Part shown: one piece after another, positions 1 to 12,107 of the stretch
How the letters are laid out: each line of letters begins with the position of its first letter
Numbering within the stretch: position 1 is the stretch's first letter
Source: Fraxinus americana
Taxonomy: Eukaryota > Streptophyta > Magnoliopsida > Lamiales > Oleaceae
Length of the DNA stretch: 64,000 nt
Assembly (NCBI GenBank): GCA_035079005.1
Contig: CM068706.1
Location: forward strand, 20,633,272-20,697,271
Reading direction: 5' to 3'
Position numbers and translations under genes: made by a program
Notes under the pieces: generated by a model
Seen by the model: only the letters and a program-made list of their open reading frames with translations
The model's database searches: none
What the model was told of the DNA's origin: nothing

Positions 1-600
1 CTTCAATTGATCAAATAGTTCTTCAATCCGAGGAAGGGGATATCTATTTTTAATAGTCAATCAATTTAATTCATCATAGTAAATGTATATCCTCATTGAA
101 CCATATTTCTTCTTTACAAACAAAATCGGTGCACCCCAAGGAGACACACTTGGTGGATGAAACCTTTATCCAACAATTCCTGTAATGTATTTTCAATTCT
201 TACAGTTCTTTCGGGGCCATCCTATATGGAGTTTTAGACACTAGTAAGAAATCAATGGTAAACTCCACTCATGTATCTGGTAGATTACCAGCAAATCATC
301 AGGGAACACATCAATAAAATCTCATACAATCGATATCGTAACGAGATGAAGCTCCGATTGTTGAGTTCTAGATATATTTATTAGAAATCCCCAACAAGAT
401 CTTTTCTTCAACATCTTTTTTGCATTCATAGCCGACACAATGTAATGTAAAAACTTAACTCGCGCCGTGAATAATCGAAAATCTTTTATATCTAAGACAT
501 CAAAATCTTTTATATCTAAGACATATAGATCAACGTTTAATATCTTAAGGACTGGGGAAAGTATTTTTTTTATTACTTCACCTTAAACTGTGCCCAAGTT
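1..600 (-). pseudogene. E0: decayed Tekay-like protease-reverse transcriptase remnant
   Basis: Read on minus, bases 1-330 match the N-terminal reverse transcriptase of E1 (11500-11830) base for base in long stretches, including the CIDYREL and VLFVKKKD region, but with stops and small indels. Bases 330-600 match the protease-to-RT linker of E1 only loosely. A 24-bp unit around aaaatcttttatatctaag is repeated in tandem near 477-525. The rest of pol lies left of the window. This is a dead fragment of a chromovirus related to E1 but clearly older. Confidence 0.75.
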
Positions 601-607
601 ATAGCAC

Positions 608-935
608 ATTGTTGTTCTGCTGTTCTAGTGCGCGAAACAGACTTTTACCAATGGTCTGTTGCATCAACTAACATAAATTCGGCACATGATACTTTCTGGG
701 TATTAGTGCATTCTATGTGCTTAAAGATTCTTTCCAATCCTATTATCCTCTCCTCTGCTGCTAAAAGGTCAGCTCTTCCATCAGAAGGAGGCTTGAAACA
801 TCGGAACTGCTCTATAATTGAATTCGTGTTATTGGTACTAACCGGTGCATGTCATCTGCCGAGGTTGTGCACTGCCCTCAAAAGATCCCTGAACATATCT
901 GCTTGGTCATGTTGTCGTCCCATTTCTTTTAAATT
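608..935 (-). pseudogene. E0: decayed Tekay-like gag remnant
   Basis: The minus strand resembles the N-terminal gag of E1 (about 13130-13440): the segment around 730-830 aligns with the E1 stretch encoding the FRRYRPPMFDG and EEWFQSIEKIF motifs. Most of gag, including the zinc knuckle and protease start, is deleted between this block and the RT block. A plus-strand ORF across this interval (628-1014) is a shadow with no recognisable content. Confidence 0.6.
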
Positions 936-1149
936 AACAAAATTTAAATTTTATCTTAGAAATATTGGACTATATAACTTAGTATATTCAAAGGAAAAAA
1001 ACTCATCAATATAAATTCTTGAAACTAGAATTTATAATCGATTGAATAATTAAATCTCAAAGAACATAAAGCATTTTCTTTCGGAACTAAAGGAAATGGA
1101 AAACATCATGGAACAAATGAAATAGAATCTAAGTTTCTAATCCCTATGA

Positions 1150-1760
1150 ATCTTGTGAATCTCCTTTGGTAGAGCCTCGTCTTCTGAAGAGTCTTCTGTC
1201 TCGGTCCTTGACTCTATTTTAATTTCGACCTCTGGCTCAAGTTGTGGTTCAAGATTATCCTCTAACTTCGACCCCAATTATCATCATGCTCAGATTCAGG
1301 CTCTTACTCAGGGTCCGACTCATGCTCGGACTCGGCCTTATCTGCCCTCGTCTACGAACTCATCTTCTGGCTCTGGTTGTGGTAGTAGGCTCTCACTCCA
1401 CCTATCCAAAAGGGACTTACAATACAGGTTGAACTTAATCATGTCTGGGTGCTCTGGGGAGTTACCTCCTAACATTTCATCCATAACCACAACTCCCATG
1501 TTTTCCCATTGAGGTGGAAGTGAGTTTATAAGGTTATGAATGGCGTCTTTGTGAGTGATCTCTAGTCCTGCATCCACAGCCGCCATATATCTCTTATAGA
1601 TGTCTTGAATGTGATCGACAAGTGAACGAGATGGGTTAGTCATGTAATTCTCATAGGACTGAATGATGTACCTTCAATTCAACGTTGCTTTACAAGCTGT
1701 TGTCTTTCTAACCCTTTGATAAGTTCTGGCCATGTCTGTCACATAAGTATCCAACTATGA
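1150..1760 (-). pseudogene. E0: remnant of the extra ORF upstream of gag
   Basis: An open stretch (1338-1643 minus, 101 aa) continues after stops into an acidic Glu/Pro-rich tail ending near 1150. It occupies the same place between leader and gag as the 176-aa ORF of E1 (13639-14169). The two align by eye over the helical core (HIQDIYKRYM / HVEQLNVVHE, then HNLINSLP / HHLLSTF) and share the acidic C-terminus. I do not recognise the protein; the core resembles gag helices in spacing only. Its presence in two diverged copies argues that it was once a functional part of this family. Confidence 0.55.
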
Positions 1761-2754
1761 TAGGTTTCATTTGTTATTGATGTCACATTATATATTATGC
1801 TCTTATGGTTTTAATGCAAAGGTTATTGATCATACCTCATTGAGTATAAAATTATAACATGCATAACATTTTTAATTCTAAACATCATAATCATTTTATG
1901 AATTCAAGCTTAAATGATTCATAAATCATGCTCGAAAAATAAAATGGAACATAACATTTTATTCCATACCTTAGATTTGTAGTTGACTGGCGAGTGTTAA
2001 GTGCCATGGGTCTTATTTTAACACTTGTTTAAGATTTAGATAAAATCACATTACATATAAAATCATTCAGCAAAACATGCAAACACTTTTTTTTGTCTTA
2101 TTAAGCAAAATAATAAATGCCCTTTTTTGTTACAAAAATAAAAATGTTAGAACAACACGTGACTCTAAGTCTGTATCCATTTCTATAAAAAAAAATCAAG
2201 CAATAGTAAAGGAACAGTTCATTTTGTACTCACCGCACAGCTGCGTGCTTTAAAATTTTAATGGGCCGTTTTTCCTTTCCTCACTTTCAATTTGGACTAG
2301 GAAAAGAACTAAAAGCAAGAGTAATAAAGTTTCTGAATAGCACACTTTTCTATTATTTGACTCTTTCTTATAATCAATCAGCCAAGCTTAAAAGTTCATT
2401 TATTCATAAGCAAATAATATGTTCAAAATAAATTATCTTGTTAGTCAAAATTAAAAATAAGTAATTTGCTTGTTTTTAATAGTAAGGTACAAATTATGTT
2501 TAAAAAAATGACTTTTTTTAAGTAATGGAAAAATGAGTTATTAAAGAAAACTATTTAGAAGTAAAAGTGACTTTAGATTATCTAGGCTTAGCCAAAAAAG
2601 CTCATTTTATGTACAAATTATCTGAAAAGAGTTATAGAGTCCCGATTGAATATGAAATCGTGCCTTAACTGAAAATAAATTGAAGGTAACTACATGGATC
2701 CAACTAAAAATCAAAGGATACGCAAATCAGCAATCAAATCAATATATATATATA
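1761..2754 (-). other. E0: untranslated leader, distal part
   Basis: AT-rich sequence without coding potential. By position it is the 5' leader of E0 (minus strand), cut by the insertion of E3 at 2755 and resumed at 33337. The junction lies in an (AT)n run that supplies the ATATA target duplication of E3. Confidence 0.5.
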
Positions 2755-3295
2755 TGATATGCACAATAATTATTGGGCTCGAACTCGAGCTATTGGGCTC
2801 GACCTTAATCCAACTTAATCGTGGTTATGTTGAGGTCTGGCCTTGCCTCGAGATCGAGCTATTGGGCTCGACCTTGACCCAACTTCGTTGGCCTTATCTT
2901 GAGGTCGGGTGCAGTCTTGACTCACCCATCCTCTTGACATTATCACACGTTTCCTAAGGGGTACTAATCCTACCTAAATATAAACCCTCAACTTATTACA
3001 AATCCAATTGTAACCCAAAAACCTTATATGACAAAAACAGATACCACAGTTGGTTGAGTCCTAAAAGGACTTAACCTCCAACATCTATAAGTATATAACC
3101 TAGCCTTATTACTCAGGTACGTCATTTAATAATATTCCAGCTTATAATCTTTTGTAATTCTCCTCTCTGACTTAAGCATCGGAGGGGCAACAAGGGCACC
3201 CCTCGACGCCTTTGTTTTAGGTATTGAAGATCAGAGCGTGCGGAGTTCAACCATTTGGTTAGGATCAATCTAGGTACGAACTTTTGGTAGCATCA
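2755..3295 (+). repeat. E3 5' LTR
   Basis: Starts TGATATGCACAATAAT and ends GGTAGCATCA directly before a primer site. It matches 32786-33336 along its length. It holds internal repeats of a segment reading gagctattgggctcgacctt. TATA-like runs (tataagtatataacc, near 3088-3102) are candidate promoter sequence. Confidence 0.88.
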
Positions 3296-3296
3296 T

Positions 3297-3314
3297 TGGT
3301 GCCGTCTGTGGGAA
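3297..3314 (+). other. E3 primer binding site
   Basis: TGGTGCCGTCTGTGGGAA begins one base after the LTR end. The form TGGNGCCGTCTGTGGGAA is common in plant Tat elements; the exact tRNA is not assigned here. Confidence 0.75.
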
Positions 3315-3329
3315 ACGCTACCAGAAGCC

Positions 3330-3676
3330 ATGGTTAACACACGTTTAGGACATCTTCCAGCAAGCTCATCCTCTCCTAACTAACCCCCCACTGGGGACCA
3401 TCCGGGTCCCCGGGAGATATCATTCGGAGAACTACCACACCCATAGGCAACAGTCGCTCTCGGAGCATTGGAAGAACTCAGCCGCAGGTAGCCTCGCTTA
3501 CTCAACTACTACATCAGAGAAACACACAGAGTGGTCTTATGGTTGATGATCGAGCTGCGGGCCCAAGCCACAGTGAAATTGGAGCCTTGGATGCACAACA
3601 TATACCCATAGGTTCAAAATCAATTATTATAGACTCGGCTGATCTTACACGGATCATCCGAGAGGGATTTGTCAAG
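3330..3676 (+). pseudogene. E3 gag, 5' part
   Basis: ATG at 3330 opens MVNTRLGHLPASSSS, a usual start for Tat gag proteins just after the leader. Stops and frame changes follow. The last readable part (to 3676, ending near IIREGF) is interrupted by E2 and continues at 26502. No complete gag remains. Confidence 0.6.
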
Positions 3677-4950
3677 TGTTTTATACAACGTGAATTTATG
3701 CCGCAAGTGTACGGTGTCAAGTTTTGTAATATAATGATGAAGTGAAGATTGTCGAACCCACATGGATTGATGTATGATTTCTATTAAGTACTATGATTAT
3801 GTAGTTTCCACTTTATTTGGACAAGCAAGTTGGAATGATGTTGTAATTTTAAACTAGTACTTGTAAACTAAAGTTGGTGATTAAACAAATGCAAAATTCC
3901 ATGAAGTTATCAAATTATAAAATTTTGGGGAATGATTTCATCGCTCTATCGACAATGTATTTCAACCTAAAAATACTAACTCAATCAGATTTCTCTCAAT
4001 TTATAGGCAATAACCCTAATATAATTTTATCCCCTCTCTCGAGTGCCGGCTAGAATCTATTTTTACTATTTAATTCCGATTTATGTAAAAATTATAGTGC
4101 ACATAGTTATTAAATCAAACAAGCCTCAAAAATCCGTACTTTCTCTTGAAATCTACGAAATCTAGGTTATGTTGTTTTATGATCACGCCTAAATTTTCCT
4201 CTCTCGAGTGCCGAAATTCATGCATCAATTCATTCAACTAGTGGCCAGGTAATTGAAAGTATTAAATATAAACAACATAAATAAATTGATAGAAAAATCC
4301 AAAAGAGCTAGATAATTAGGAATTAAAACATGTTTCAAGTCGATTACATCAAACCCTAGATCTAAAGTATTAGTTCATAGTGAATATAATTGACAACATG
4401 GAATTTAATATGAAAAACATGATTAAGGAGACAAGAGTTTAGAAAAACTATTTATCGCCGCTTGATTTCTTCTCCAATTTGTGTCAATCGTCTCTTCTTC
4501 AATGGATTTCTTCAAGAAATTTTCCCTTTTGTTTACCTCCTTCTTCTAGCCATCGAAAAACTCCTTTTTTAGGTCTTCAAAAAGTGTATTTATAGTTCCT
4601 TAAGGTTGCAGGTCGAAATCCAGATGAAAATGGGCCGGGTCTCTAAAAAAAACTCTTGTTTTATTTCTTCCCCGCGGCGCCACCCTCTCAGGCAAGTTGA
4701 CTTCCTCTTTTGCTTTTCCTTCTTTGTATGCTTCTTTTCCACTTCATTCTTCATCATTCCTTCTCCAAACCAAGCCTCCTTCCATGATCATTATCGTCGC
4801 TCTGTTCCAAGCTTCAAATCACTCCATTTTGATCCAATTTGTCTATCTACAAAACAACACCAAAACACGCATCAAAACATTCAAAAATACTCAAGACCAA
4901 CCTAAAAACTAAGATTTGAAAGTGCATATTTAATGAGTTAATTGCACTCA
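3677..4950 (-). repeat. E2 3' LTR
   Basis: On plus it runs from TGTTTTATACAACG to ATTGCACTCA; read on minus it starts TGAGTGCAATT. It matches 25205-26501 with scattered substitutions and lacks a block of about 20 bp present in the other copy. On minus a TATA box (CTATAAATAC) sits at about 4587-4596. A short ORF-like stretch at 4606-4912 has no support as a gene. Confidence 0.88.
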
Positions 4951-4968
4951 TCAAACACCCCCAAACTC
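4951..4968 (-). other. E2 polypurine tract
   Basis: Minus strand reads GAGTTTGGGGGTGTTTGA immediately before the 3' LTR. The AGTTTGGGGGTG core is shared with E5 and E8 and is usual for Athila elements. Confidence 0.8.
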
Positions 4969-6081
4969 AGTTCTTTGCTTGTCCTCGAGTAAACACAAAA
5001 CAACACACAAAATAGTTAACTAAATCATACATAGAATATACCAAGACACGACTCAGATTTCCTATTCAGCTGGATAGATTGTCTTCATGGCTCAATGTTG
5101 AGAGTATGATATCGAATTCATGAGTTATTTCCTAGTTTTGGTACCGAAGTTAAATCTCACCTTCCCATTGCAAAACATGTGCGTGAAGGGAAATTAAAAA
5201 CAACGGCATACATTTATAGGCTTCTTCAATCCCCGGCCTTAAAAGTCAATTATTTCCTTACTGCGGTCGTGGAATCGTACACCCCCAAACTCATTTTCCT
5301 TTCATTCCCTTTTCTTTTTTTCGAGGTAAAATCTATGGGTTGCTAACACTACTCCTTACTCTCTCCAATCCAGATAGTTGTCACTTTGTAGTTAAACATT
5401 TCAATAAAGGAGGATTCTCCCTTTTTTTTTCGACTGCCTCAACCTCCAAGAATCAACTAAGTTACTAACCTCTTGTCAAATGTTTCTTCCTCTAAAATGA
5501 GTTTTCGGGGCTGATCAAATTATATGGTGTGTCTTTTATTTTGATTTCCCTTTTTGTGTGGACCTCTATCCATTAAGCTTTCTAAATGACCCCTGTAGCG
5601 AGCTTTAGGCCGATAAATCCCGAGTCAGATGACTTTAGGGTATCAGGTTTTAAACCCTTATAGGCTTAATCACTCGAGTCATAAAGGCTACAAATAGATT
5701 TTTCACAACGAGATTATGAGTCATCCAAAACCTTTTTTTTATATGATCAGTACGATGCCCCTTATTAAACACTCATTCTCGAAAATTCTACCCCTAACTT
5801 AAGGTTTTCACGCAATTTTCATCCTTTTGATCTTGACAGTCCACACAACTTTTACCGCATACGGAATCCACACCTACATCCATGTTTTCCTACACAGTTC
5901 CAATATCCAAACTATATGGGATGCGAAATACTGTTTCATTTTGAGGTTGTTTGGCTTAAACTTCTAAGGTCATTAATTTTTGCCTATATCATTTATGAAT
6001 TGGCCTATTCATGTCCAACGTTATGCTCAATTCATGTATTCACATATCACAACTGTTTGTAAAGATAAGTAGAATTCTAAT
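4969..6081 (-). other. E2 3' untranslated region
   Basis: About 1.1 kb between ORF3 and the polypurine tract, with no supported coding sequence. Athila elements commonly have a long non-coding 3' region here. Confidence 0.55.
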
Positions 6082-7280
6082 TCAATCACATAACTCATCA
6101 TAACTCATAACCGACTCATGTACCCAAACACATGTATCATAGCTAACAATGTTATCCAGTCCAGACAAGCATGCAAATTTTTTTTTTAAAACATAAACAC
6201 GGTATACCCCCCCAAACTCGAATGGCACATTGTCTTCAATGTAAAAATGAATAAAAAGGAGAGAATACCTTAGCGAGGACATTAGATGTCCTCGTCGTCA
6301 ACCGGTGAGGCTGGATGATTGAGTAATCTTGGAATTGTGGTGGTGGAGGGAGAACAAGGTCGGGATGTGAAAAAGATATGGCTGCAATGCACTCATTCTC
6401 GTATTAGAATTGTCGAAACATTGAATGTTGTAGTTAGTTAGATTGCTCCTGCATGTCGGCTTGCCAACGGATCATGTGTAAATATGTAGCCTCAAGCTAG
6501 CTGAGAATTTCTCCTGTGGGGTCGCTATGCTATGTTGGTGGAGGAGTAGGTACCGTGGGTTGTAACTCTTGAGATGAACTAGCGATAAATTGATGTGCTG
6601 ATAGCTTAGACCGAAAAGCCCGCGTGAGTGGTGGTTTAGGGTGTAAAACCTCGTCAGACTCCCGTATGGCGACACCCGCTTAGACACATAAATCATGGAT
6701 GAGAGATGGGTGTCCCAAATTGCCTGTAGGTCCTGCTTGGAAGATCAAGATGCTGTGCTGGATGACTCTGCCCACATTGATAGAAAGTCCCATCTAGATT
6801 GCGTAGTTTAAGGTAGCTCGTTCTCTTGTAACCTCGCTGAGGTTGCTGCTGGGGATTAGTTTGGTAGAAATAAAGTGATGTCAAACTTTACAATTAAGCT
6901 CCAAATAGGCCGAGGGGAAGTTCGTCACAATACTAGCATTACGTCTCCATTCGGTCCCTTCCCTAGGTAGTGTGTGAAGCAGAAGATCAGGGTCAACACC
7001 TTCATCCCAGAAACTCGAATACTCATCATTGGGTATATCTGACGTGTGGTAGAATTTCTTAATAGAGGCACTATTAAATTTTACCCAATGTCCTTGCACG
7101 ATAACCTTGAAGTCTTCATGTTCCATGGCGTTAGATTAGAATTCCTTGACTAAAGGAATGGAGCACGCCTGAGGTTGTGAAGCGAATATTTCCTAGCCTA
7201 AATCTTGAATTTGTTCCATTAGTAAATTGTCAATTTCTCTTTTCGGAATGCAATTTCGATGTACCATCGAATACCAATAC
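6082..7280 (-). pseudogene. E2 ORF3 (env-position Athila protein), 3' part
   Basis: On minus from 7280 an interrupted frame encodes a protein of the kind found downstream of pol in Athila elements, with a WVKFNSASI motif followed by DEYSSFWDEG. Several stops (near 7190, 7130 and 6880) and frame changes break it. It continues the N-terminal piece at 16128-16227 across the E1 insertion. This third ORF is sometimes called envelope-like because of its position; nothing visible here (no clear signal peptide or membrane anchor) shows such a role. Confidence 0.65.
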
Positions 7281-8907
7281 TGTAACGCCCCGAGTTCCGT
7301 GAACCCGGATTGCCACATCATATTCTTTTGTAACCGATTTAACTAACAAGATTTGTGAAAAATAACTAAATTTCAAACTTCACATTTATAACGGTAAAAA
7401 GCCTCGAAAACAACAAAACTCATTTAATTAACTTAAGGAATTTGATTAAACTTCAAATCTCGAGTTTTGGAAATACTGAAATAACAAGTACGTTAATAGC
7501 GTTCAAATACAAAATTTTTAAATGTAAATAACTGAATTCATTAAATCATTGCCACATTGCCCATCAAACCCGGCCGTCTCCAAAATCTGCAAATATGGTT
7601 AAAATGATGGAATGAGTATTTCGATGAAATACTCAGTAGACTCATCGCCGATAATTAATTTACAGAATAATTGAACACGTAATCATGCAATTCATATCGT
7701 GACATCATCATAGGCTCATTTTCTTGAAAATCATAGGCTCTTTAAAAACATAGGGTGTGGGTAGTCTCGTCTCGTGCATTTAAGCACATAAGTTATGCAT
7801 AACATTCTCATCTTATCTCATAAGAGATTCTCGTCTTTTTCTCATGCAATAAAGCATATAAGTTATGGCAAGCATAACAACATCATATATCTCATATGAC
7901 ATATTCTCATCTCATGCATCAAAGCATATAAATCACGTAAGTTCACATAATACATGCAATTATAATTTAAACTAATTAATGGTGGCGAGTCTACCTCAAA
8001 TTATCTCAAGTTGCGTGAAAAGTGGAGCGGGGAGAAATCTCAATCTCCTAATCGTCCGTACGTTTCGTCTAGCCAAAATAGAAATTAAGTTTGAATTAGT
8101 ATTTCGAAATTTTAAAGTCTTAAAGCGATAAAATAAAGTTTAGGGACCTAATTGGATATTTATTAAAATTGAATTTGACAAATTTAAGGGTTGAAAATGC
8201 CATTTTCAAAGTATTGGGGCTAAATGTGAAAAATAAGAACTCTAGGGACTTAATTGCAAGTTATTGAAACTGAAAATAAGAGTTTAAGGGTTGAAATTAA
8301 ACTTTTAGAAGTTATGGACTAAACTGTAAATCTATTAAAACTGAAAATAGGAGTTTAGGGCTGAAATAGTAACTTTTAGAAGTTAGGGACTAAACTGTAA
8401 ATATATTAAAACTCAAAATAAAACTAAAAGGACCGAAATAGACTTTTTTATAAATTAGGGACTTAATTTAACATTTACTAAAACTGAACATAAAATTAAG
8501 GGGCTGAAATTAAAATACTTAAAATCCTGGGACCTAAATAAAACACTTTAAAAACGTGGGGGCTAGGGGATAAATTCCACAAGTTAGGGCACAAATCCCT
8601 AGGTGACTAATTGGGCTAGAAAATTTGGGCTGCAATGATTTTCATAATCGGGCCTAACTAATTGGACCTAAAATAATCAATACTTGGGGCTAATAAGTAA
8701 TTGGACCTTAACTATTGTTTAAATATTTAGAATGATAAGAAATTCGATACGTTAAAATATTCGGGATTGAATATGATTTGAATGGATAAAAATTGATTTT
8801 ATAACGGCTAGACGAACGCGTTTTCACTTTAACGTTAGGGTTTAAAATTTAGCGACACATTTTTCGAGAAAATAATTTTATATAATTTAAAATTCTTGGT
8901 CTCTACA
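7281..8907 (-). repeat. E1 3' LTR
   Basis: Runs on plus from TGTAACGCCCCGAGTTCC to TTGGTCTCTACA. Almost identical to 14529-16127 but keeps about 26 bp (near 7601-7626) that the other LTR has lost. Rich in short diverged motifs of the type agggactaaactgtaaat, repeated many times between 8150 and 8580. Confidence 0.93.
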
Positions 8908-8921
8908 ACTTTACCCCCTTA
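8908..8921 (-). other. E1 polypurine tract
   Basis: Minus strand reads TAAGGGGGTAAAGT directly before the 3' LTR. It overlaps the end of the integrase frame, as often in chromoviruses. Confidence 0.85.
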
Positions 8922-9993
8922 AATTAATTTCATTCTCGAAATTTAAACTTACCTGATCTAGAATATCTGGATATTTGGCCAGAATCTCGTTCTCTCTTTC
9001 CCAGGTAGCTTCATTGCTACCATGTCTACCACATTGGACTTTGACTAAAGGAACCTCTTTGTTTCTTAAGACATGGACTTTTCTCTCTACAATGCACATA
9101 GGCATCTCTTCATAAGACATATTCCTCTGAATCGAAATAGTTTGAAAATTCACCACATGACTTGGGTCGTGGATATATTTTCTCAATAAAGAAACGTGAA
9201 AAACATTGTGTACGGCCGAGAGCTCGGGTGGTAACGCCAAACAATAAGTCACGTTACCTACTTTCTCTAAGATCACGAATGGTCCGATAAAATGGGGTCT
9301 TAACTTCCCTCTCTTGCTGAAACGAATAGTTCCTTTCACGGGAGCTACTTTCAAAAATATTTTCTCTCCAATTTCAAACTCTAAGCCTTTTCTCCTTTGA
9401 TCGGCACAACTTTTCTGTCTATCTTGGGCGGCTTTGATTCGTAATCTGATCTTCTCAATAGCCTCAACTGTCTTCTCAATCAATTCTGGACCTAAAATTC
9501 TTCTCTCTCCTACTTCATTCCAATAGACTGATGATCGACAATGTCGTCCATATAATGCCTCATATGGTGCCATACCAATAGTAGCCTGAAAGCTGTTATT
9601 GTAGGCAAACTCCACTAATAGAAGATGAGTCTCCCAACTACCACTCAAGTCTAGTACACAAGCTCTAAGCATATCTTTCAGTGTCTGAATAGTGCGTTCA
9701 GACTGTCCATCCATTTGGGGATGATAAGCTGTACTAAAATTTAATTTAGTACCCATTGCAACGTGTAGACTCTTCCAAAATCTCGAAGTAAATCTCGGAT
9801 CTCTATCGGAGACAATGGAGGCTGGTACTCCATGAAGTCGAACAATTTCTCTAACATACAATTGGGCTAATTGATCCTTATTGAGAGTCATTCTGATTGG
9901 TAGGAAATGAGCAGATTTCGTAAGTCGGTCTATAATAACCCAAATAGTGTCATGACCCTTTACTGATTTTGGCAATCTTGTCACAAAATCCAT
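8911..9993 (-). CDS. E1 integrase core, GPF domain and chromodomain
   Basis: An open 360-codon frame. It starts inside the integrase catalytic core at its first Asp (MDFVTRLP, D2); the second Asp is D63 (VSDRDPRF) and the Glu is E99 (GQSERT), so the DDE triad is present. A GPF-type module (HFIGPFVI) lies near residue 237. The C-terminus (about 300-350, with EATWERE) is a chromodomain-like fold of the type II form seen in Tekay elements, which guides integration to chromatin marks. The true integrase begins upstream: a TAA at about 10014-10016 separates this frame from the zinc-binding part, so the ATG at 9993 is internal. Confidence 0.9.
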   Translation of the reverse strand: MDFVTRLPKSVKGHDTIWVIIDRLTKSAHFLPIRMTLNKDQLAQLYVREIVRLHGVPASIVSDRDPRFTSRFWKSLHVAMGTKLNFSTAYHPQMDGQSERTIQTLKDMLRACVLDLSGSWETHLLLVEFAYNNSFQATIGMAPYEALYGRHCRSSVYWNEVGERRILGPELIEKTVEAIEKIRLRIKAAQDRQKSCADQRRKGLEFEIGEKIFLKVAPVKGTIRFSKRGKLRPHFIGPFVILEKVGNVTYCLALPPELSAVHNVFHVSLLRKYIHDPSHVVNFQTISIQRNMSYEEMPMCIVERKVHVLRNKEVPLVKVQCGRHGSNEATWERENEILAKYPDILDQVSLNFENEINLRG

Positions 9994-10527
9994 GGAAATT
10001 TTCTCCCATTTCCATTATGGTATATCCAAGGGATTTAACAAACCTGATGATCTCTGATGTTCAGCTTTAACTTGCTGACATGTCATGCATAGAGAGACAA
10101 ACTTTGCAATGCAACCTTTCATGTTTCTCCACCAAAAAGTATTGCGCAAATCACGATACAACTTCGTTCCTCATGGGCGGCATGCATATGGTGCCGAATG
10201 AGCTTCTGTCAAAATCTCATTCCTCATATGTTCATCTTTCGGTAGACAGAGACATCCTCTGAACATAAGCGCTTTATCAGAGGCAATCTCGAAACCTATT
10301 CTCTTGCCAGTCCCAACTTCGGATCTGATCTTTTCCAAGAATTTATCTCCGACTTGAGCTGTTACAATCCAATTTCTCAAGTCTGGTTTAACGGTCAGAT
10401 TTGCCAATCTATAAGATCCTTGGACTGATGGGGCTCGCACTTCGATTCTTAAATTCTGAAAATCTCGAATCAACTGATCCTGCGTCGTTCCCAAAGCTGA
10501 TAACTGTCCAGCGTTGTTTCTGGTCAA
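9994..10527 (-). pseudogene. E1 integrase N-terminal zinc-binding part
   Basis: The frame 10171-10527 starts in the RNase H to integrase linker and runs to the histidine half of the zinc finger (EILTEAHSAPY), then hits a stop by frameshift. The cysteine half, ending in CMTCQQVKAEHQR, is readable in another minus frame at about 10030-10160. A single TAA then precedes the catalytic core. The zinc finger is therefore all there in pieces but not expressible as one chain. Confidence 0.8.
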
Positions 10528-11240
10528 AGCGTCTGCAACCTTATTTGCTTTACCTGGGTGGTAAAGAATGTGCAGTCATAGTCTTTTACCAGCTCTAGCC
10601 ATCGTCGTTGTCTAATGTTTAGTTCCTTCTGAGTGAAGAAATACTTGAGACTCTTGTGATCGGTGTAGATCTCACATTTACTCCCATATAGATAGTGTCG
10701 CCAAATCTTAAGAGCGTGCACAACAGCTGGGAGCTCTAAATCATGTGTCGGGTAATTCTTCTCATGTGGCTTCAACTGCCTTGAAGCATATGCTATCACC
10801 TTGCCATTCTGCATCAATACGTAACCTAAACCATGTTTGGATGCATCGCTGTAAATAACGAAACCATCAAACCCATCAGGTATAGTCAGCACTGGTGCTG
10901 AAACGAGTCTGTTCTCAAGTTTCTGAAAGCTTTGTTCACATGGTTCTGTCCACTGAAACTTAACTCCTTTCCTGGTCAGCTGCGTCATAGGACCTGCTAT
11001 TTTAGAGAAACCCTCTATGAATCGCCGATAATATCCAGGTAATCCAAGAAAGCTTCTCACATCTCCAACATTTGCAGGTGTTGGCCAATTCGTTACAGTT
11101 TCGACTTTAGAAGGATCAACCTCGATGCCTTTAGCTGTAACAATGTGACCCAAAAAACCTACTCTCTCAAGCCAAAATTCACATTTCTTGAATTTGGCGT
11201 ACAACTTTTCTGCTCTCAATGTTTTCAACACAATCCTCAA
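10524..11240 (-). pseudogene. E1 RT connection and RNase H
   Basis: An open 238-codon frame that continues RT past its active site (FGLGHIV-type region, then SFLGLPGYYRRFIEGF) into RNase H. Visible RNase H acidic residues are in IYSDASKHGLG, HDLELPA and YTDHKSL. A frameshift near 10560-10580 garbles the last 15 or so residues; the correct frame is picked up by the next ORF (10171-10527). The start at 11240 is an internal Met. Confidence 0.88.
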
Positions 11241-11318
11241 ATGTTCTTCATGTTGTGCAGAATTTCTGGAATAGATCAGTATGTCATCGATAAAAACAAT
11301 AACGAATTTATCAAGATA

Positions 11319-12107
11319 CTAATGGAAAACTCTGTTCATCAAATCCATGAATATTGCAAGTGCGTTCGTGAGGCCGAAAGGCATCACTACGAACTCATAA
11401 TGTCCATATCGGGTCCTGAACGCTGTCTTTGGTACGTCAACTGGCGAAACCTTTAGCTGATGGTACCCAGATCTCAAATCAATCTTCGAGAAGATTGCAG
11501 TAACTTTCAACTGATCGAATAAGTCTTCGATCCTGGGTAGGGGATACTTATTCTTTATCGTCAACTTGTTAAGTTCTCGATAGTCGATGCACATCCTCAT
11601 GCTTTCATCCTTCTTCTTCACAAATAGGACAGGTGCTCCCCATGGAGATACACTTGGCCTGATGAAACCCTTCTCGAGCAATTCTTCTAACTGCACTTTC
11701 AGTTCTTGCAACTCCTTCGGCGCCATTCGGTACGGAGCCTTAGAAACAGGGGCAGCTCCTGGTACCAAATCAATGGAAAATTCCACTTGCCTATCTGGCG
11801 GAGTACCGGGTAGATCATCTGGGAAGACGTCACCGTACTCACGTACTACTGGCACGGAATCCAAAGTGATCTCTTCTGCGGGTTTGTCTTGAAGACTAAC
11901 CAAATAGCTGTGACAATTGTCCTTGGCTAATAGCTTCTCCGCTTGTAAAGCCGAGATAAGGCGAGGAAGTGCCTTAATCGTCATTCCATAAAACCTGAAT
12001 ACTTCTTCACCATCCTTGCAAAAGATAAGCTCTTTCTCGTGGTACATAATTGCGGCACGGTTGGTGCTGAGACAATCCATACCCAGAATAATATCGAAAT
12101 CTTTCAT
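11319..12107 (-). pseudogene. E1 reverse transcriptase, N-terminal two thirds
   Basis: An open 262-codon frame from the end of protease (MKDFDIILGMD) through the RT fingers and palm: FVKKKD, CIDYRELNK, FSKIDLRSGYHQ and FVVMPFGLTNA. It ends at a TAG just after MNRVFH. The catalytic FIDD motif follows past this stop, in the minus sequence near 11280-11295, and is intact. A TGA at its start (about 12108-12110) separates it from protease. Confidence 0.9.

Noticed and set aside
4606..4912. Plus-strand ORFs of 99 and 71 aa in the E2 LTR
   Set aside because: Overlapping frames within an LTR, Phe/Ser/His-rich, on the strand opposite the element; the other LTR copy does not keep them.
6082..7280. Calling the third ORF of E2 an envelope protein
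   Set aside because: Position alone suggests it; no signal peptide, transmembrane span or cleavage site is visible in the decayed frames.
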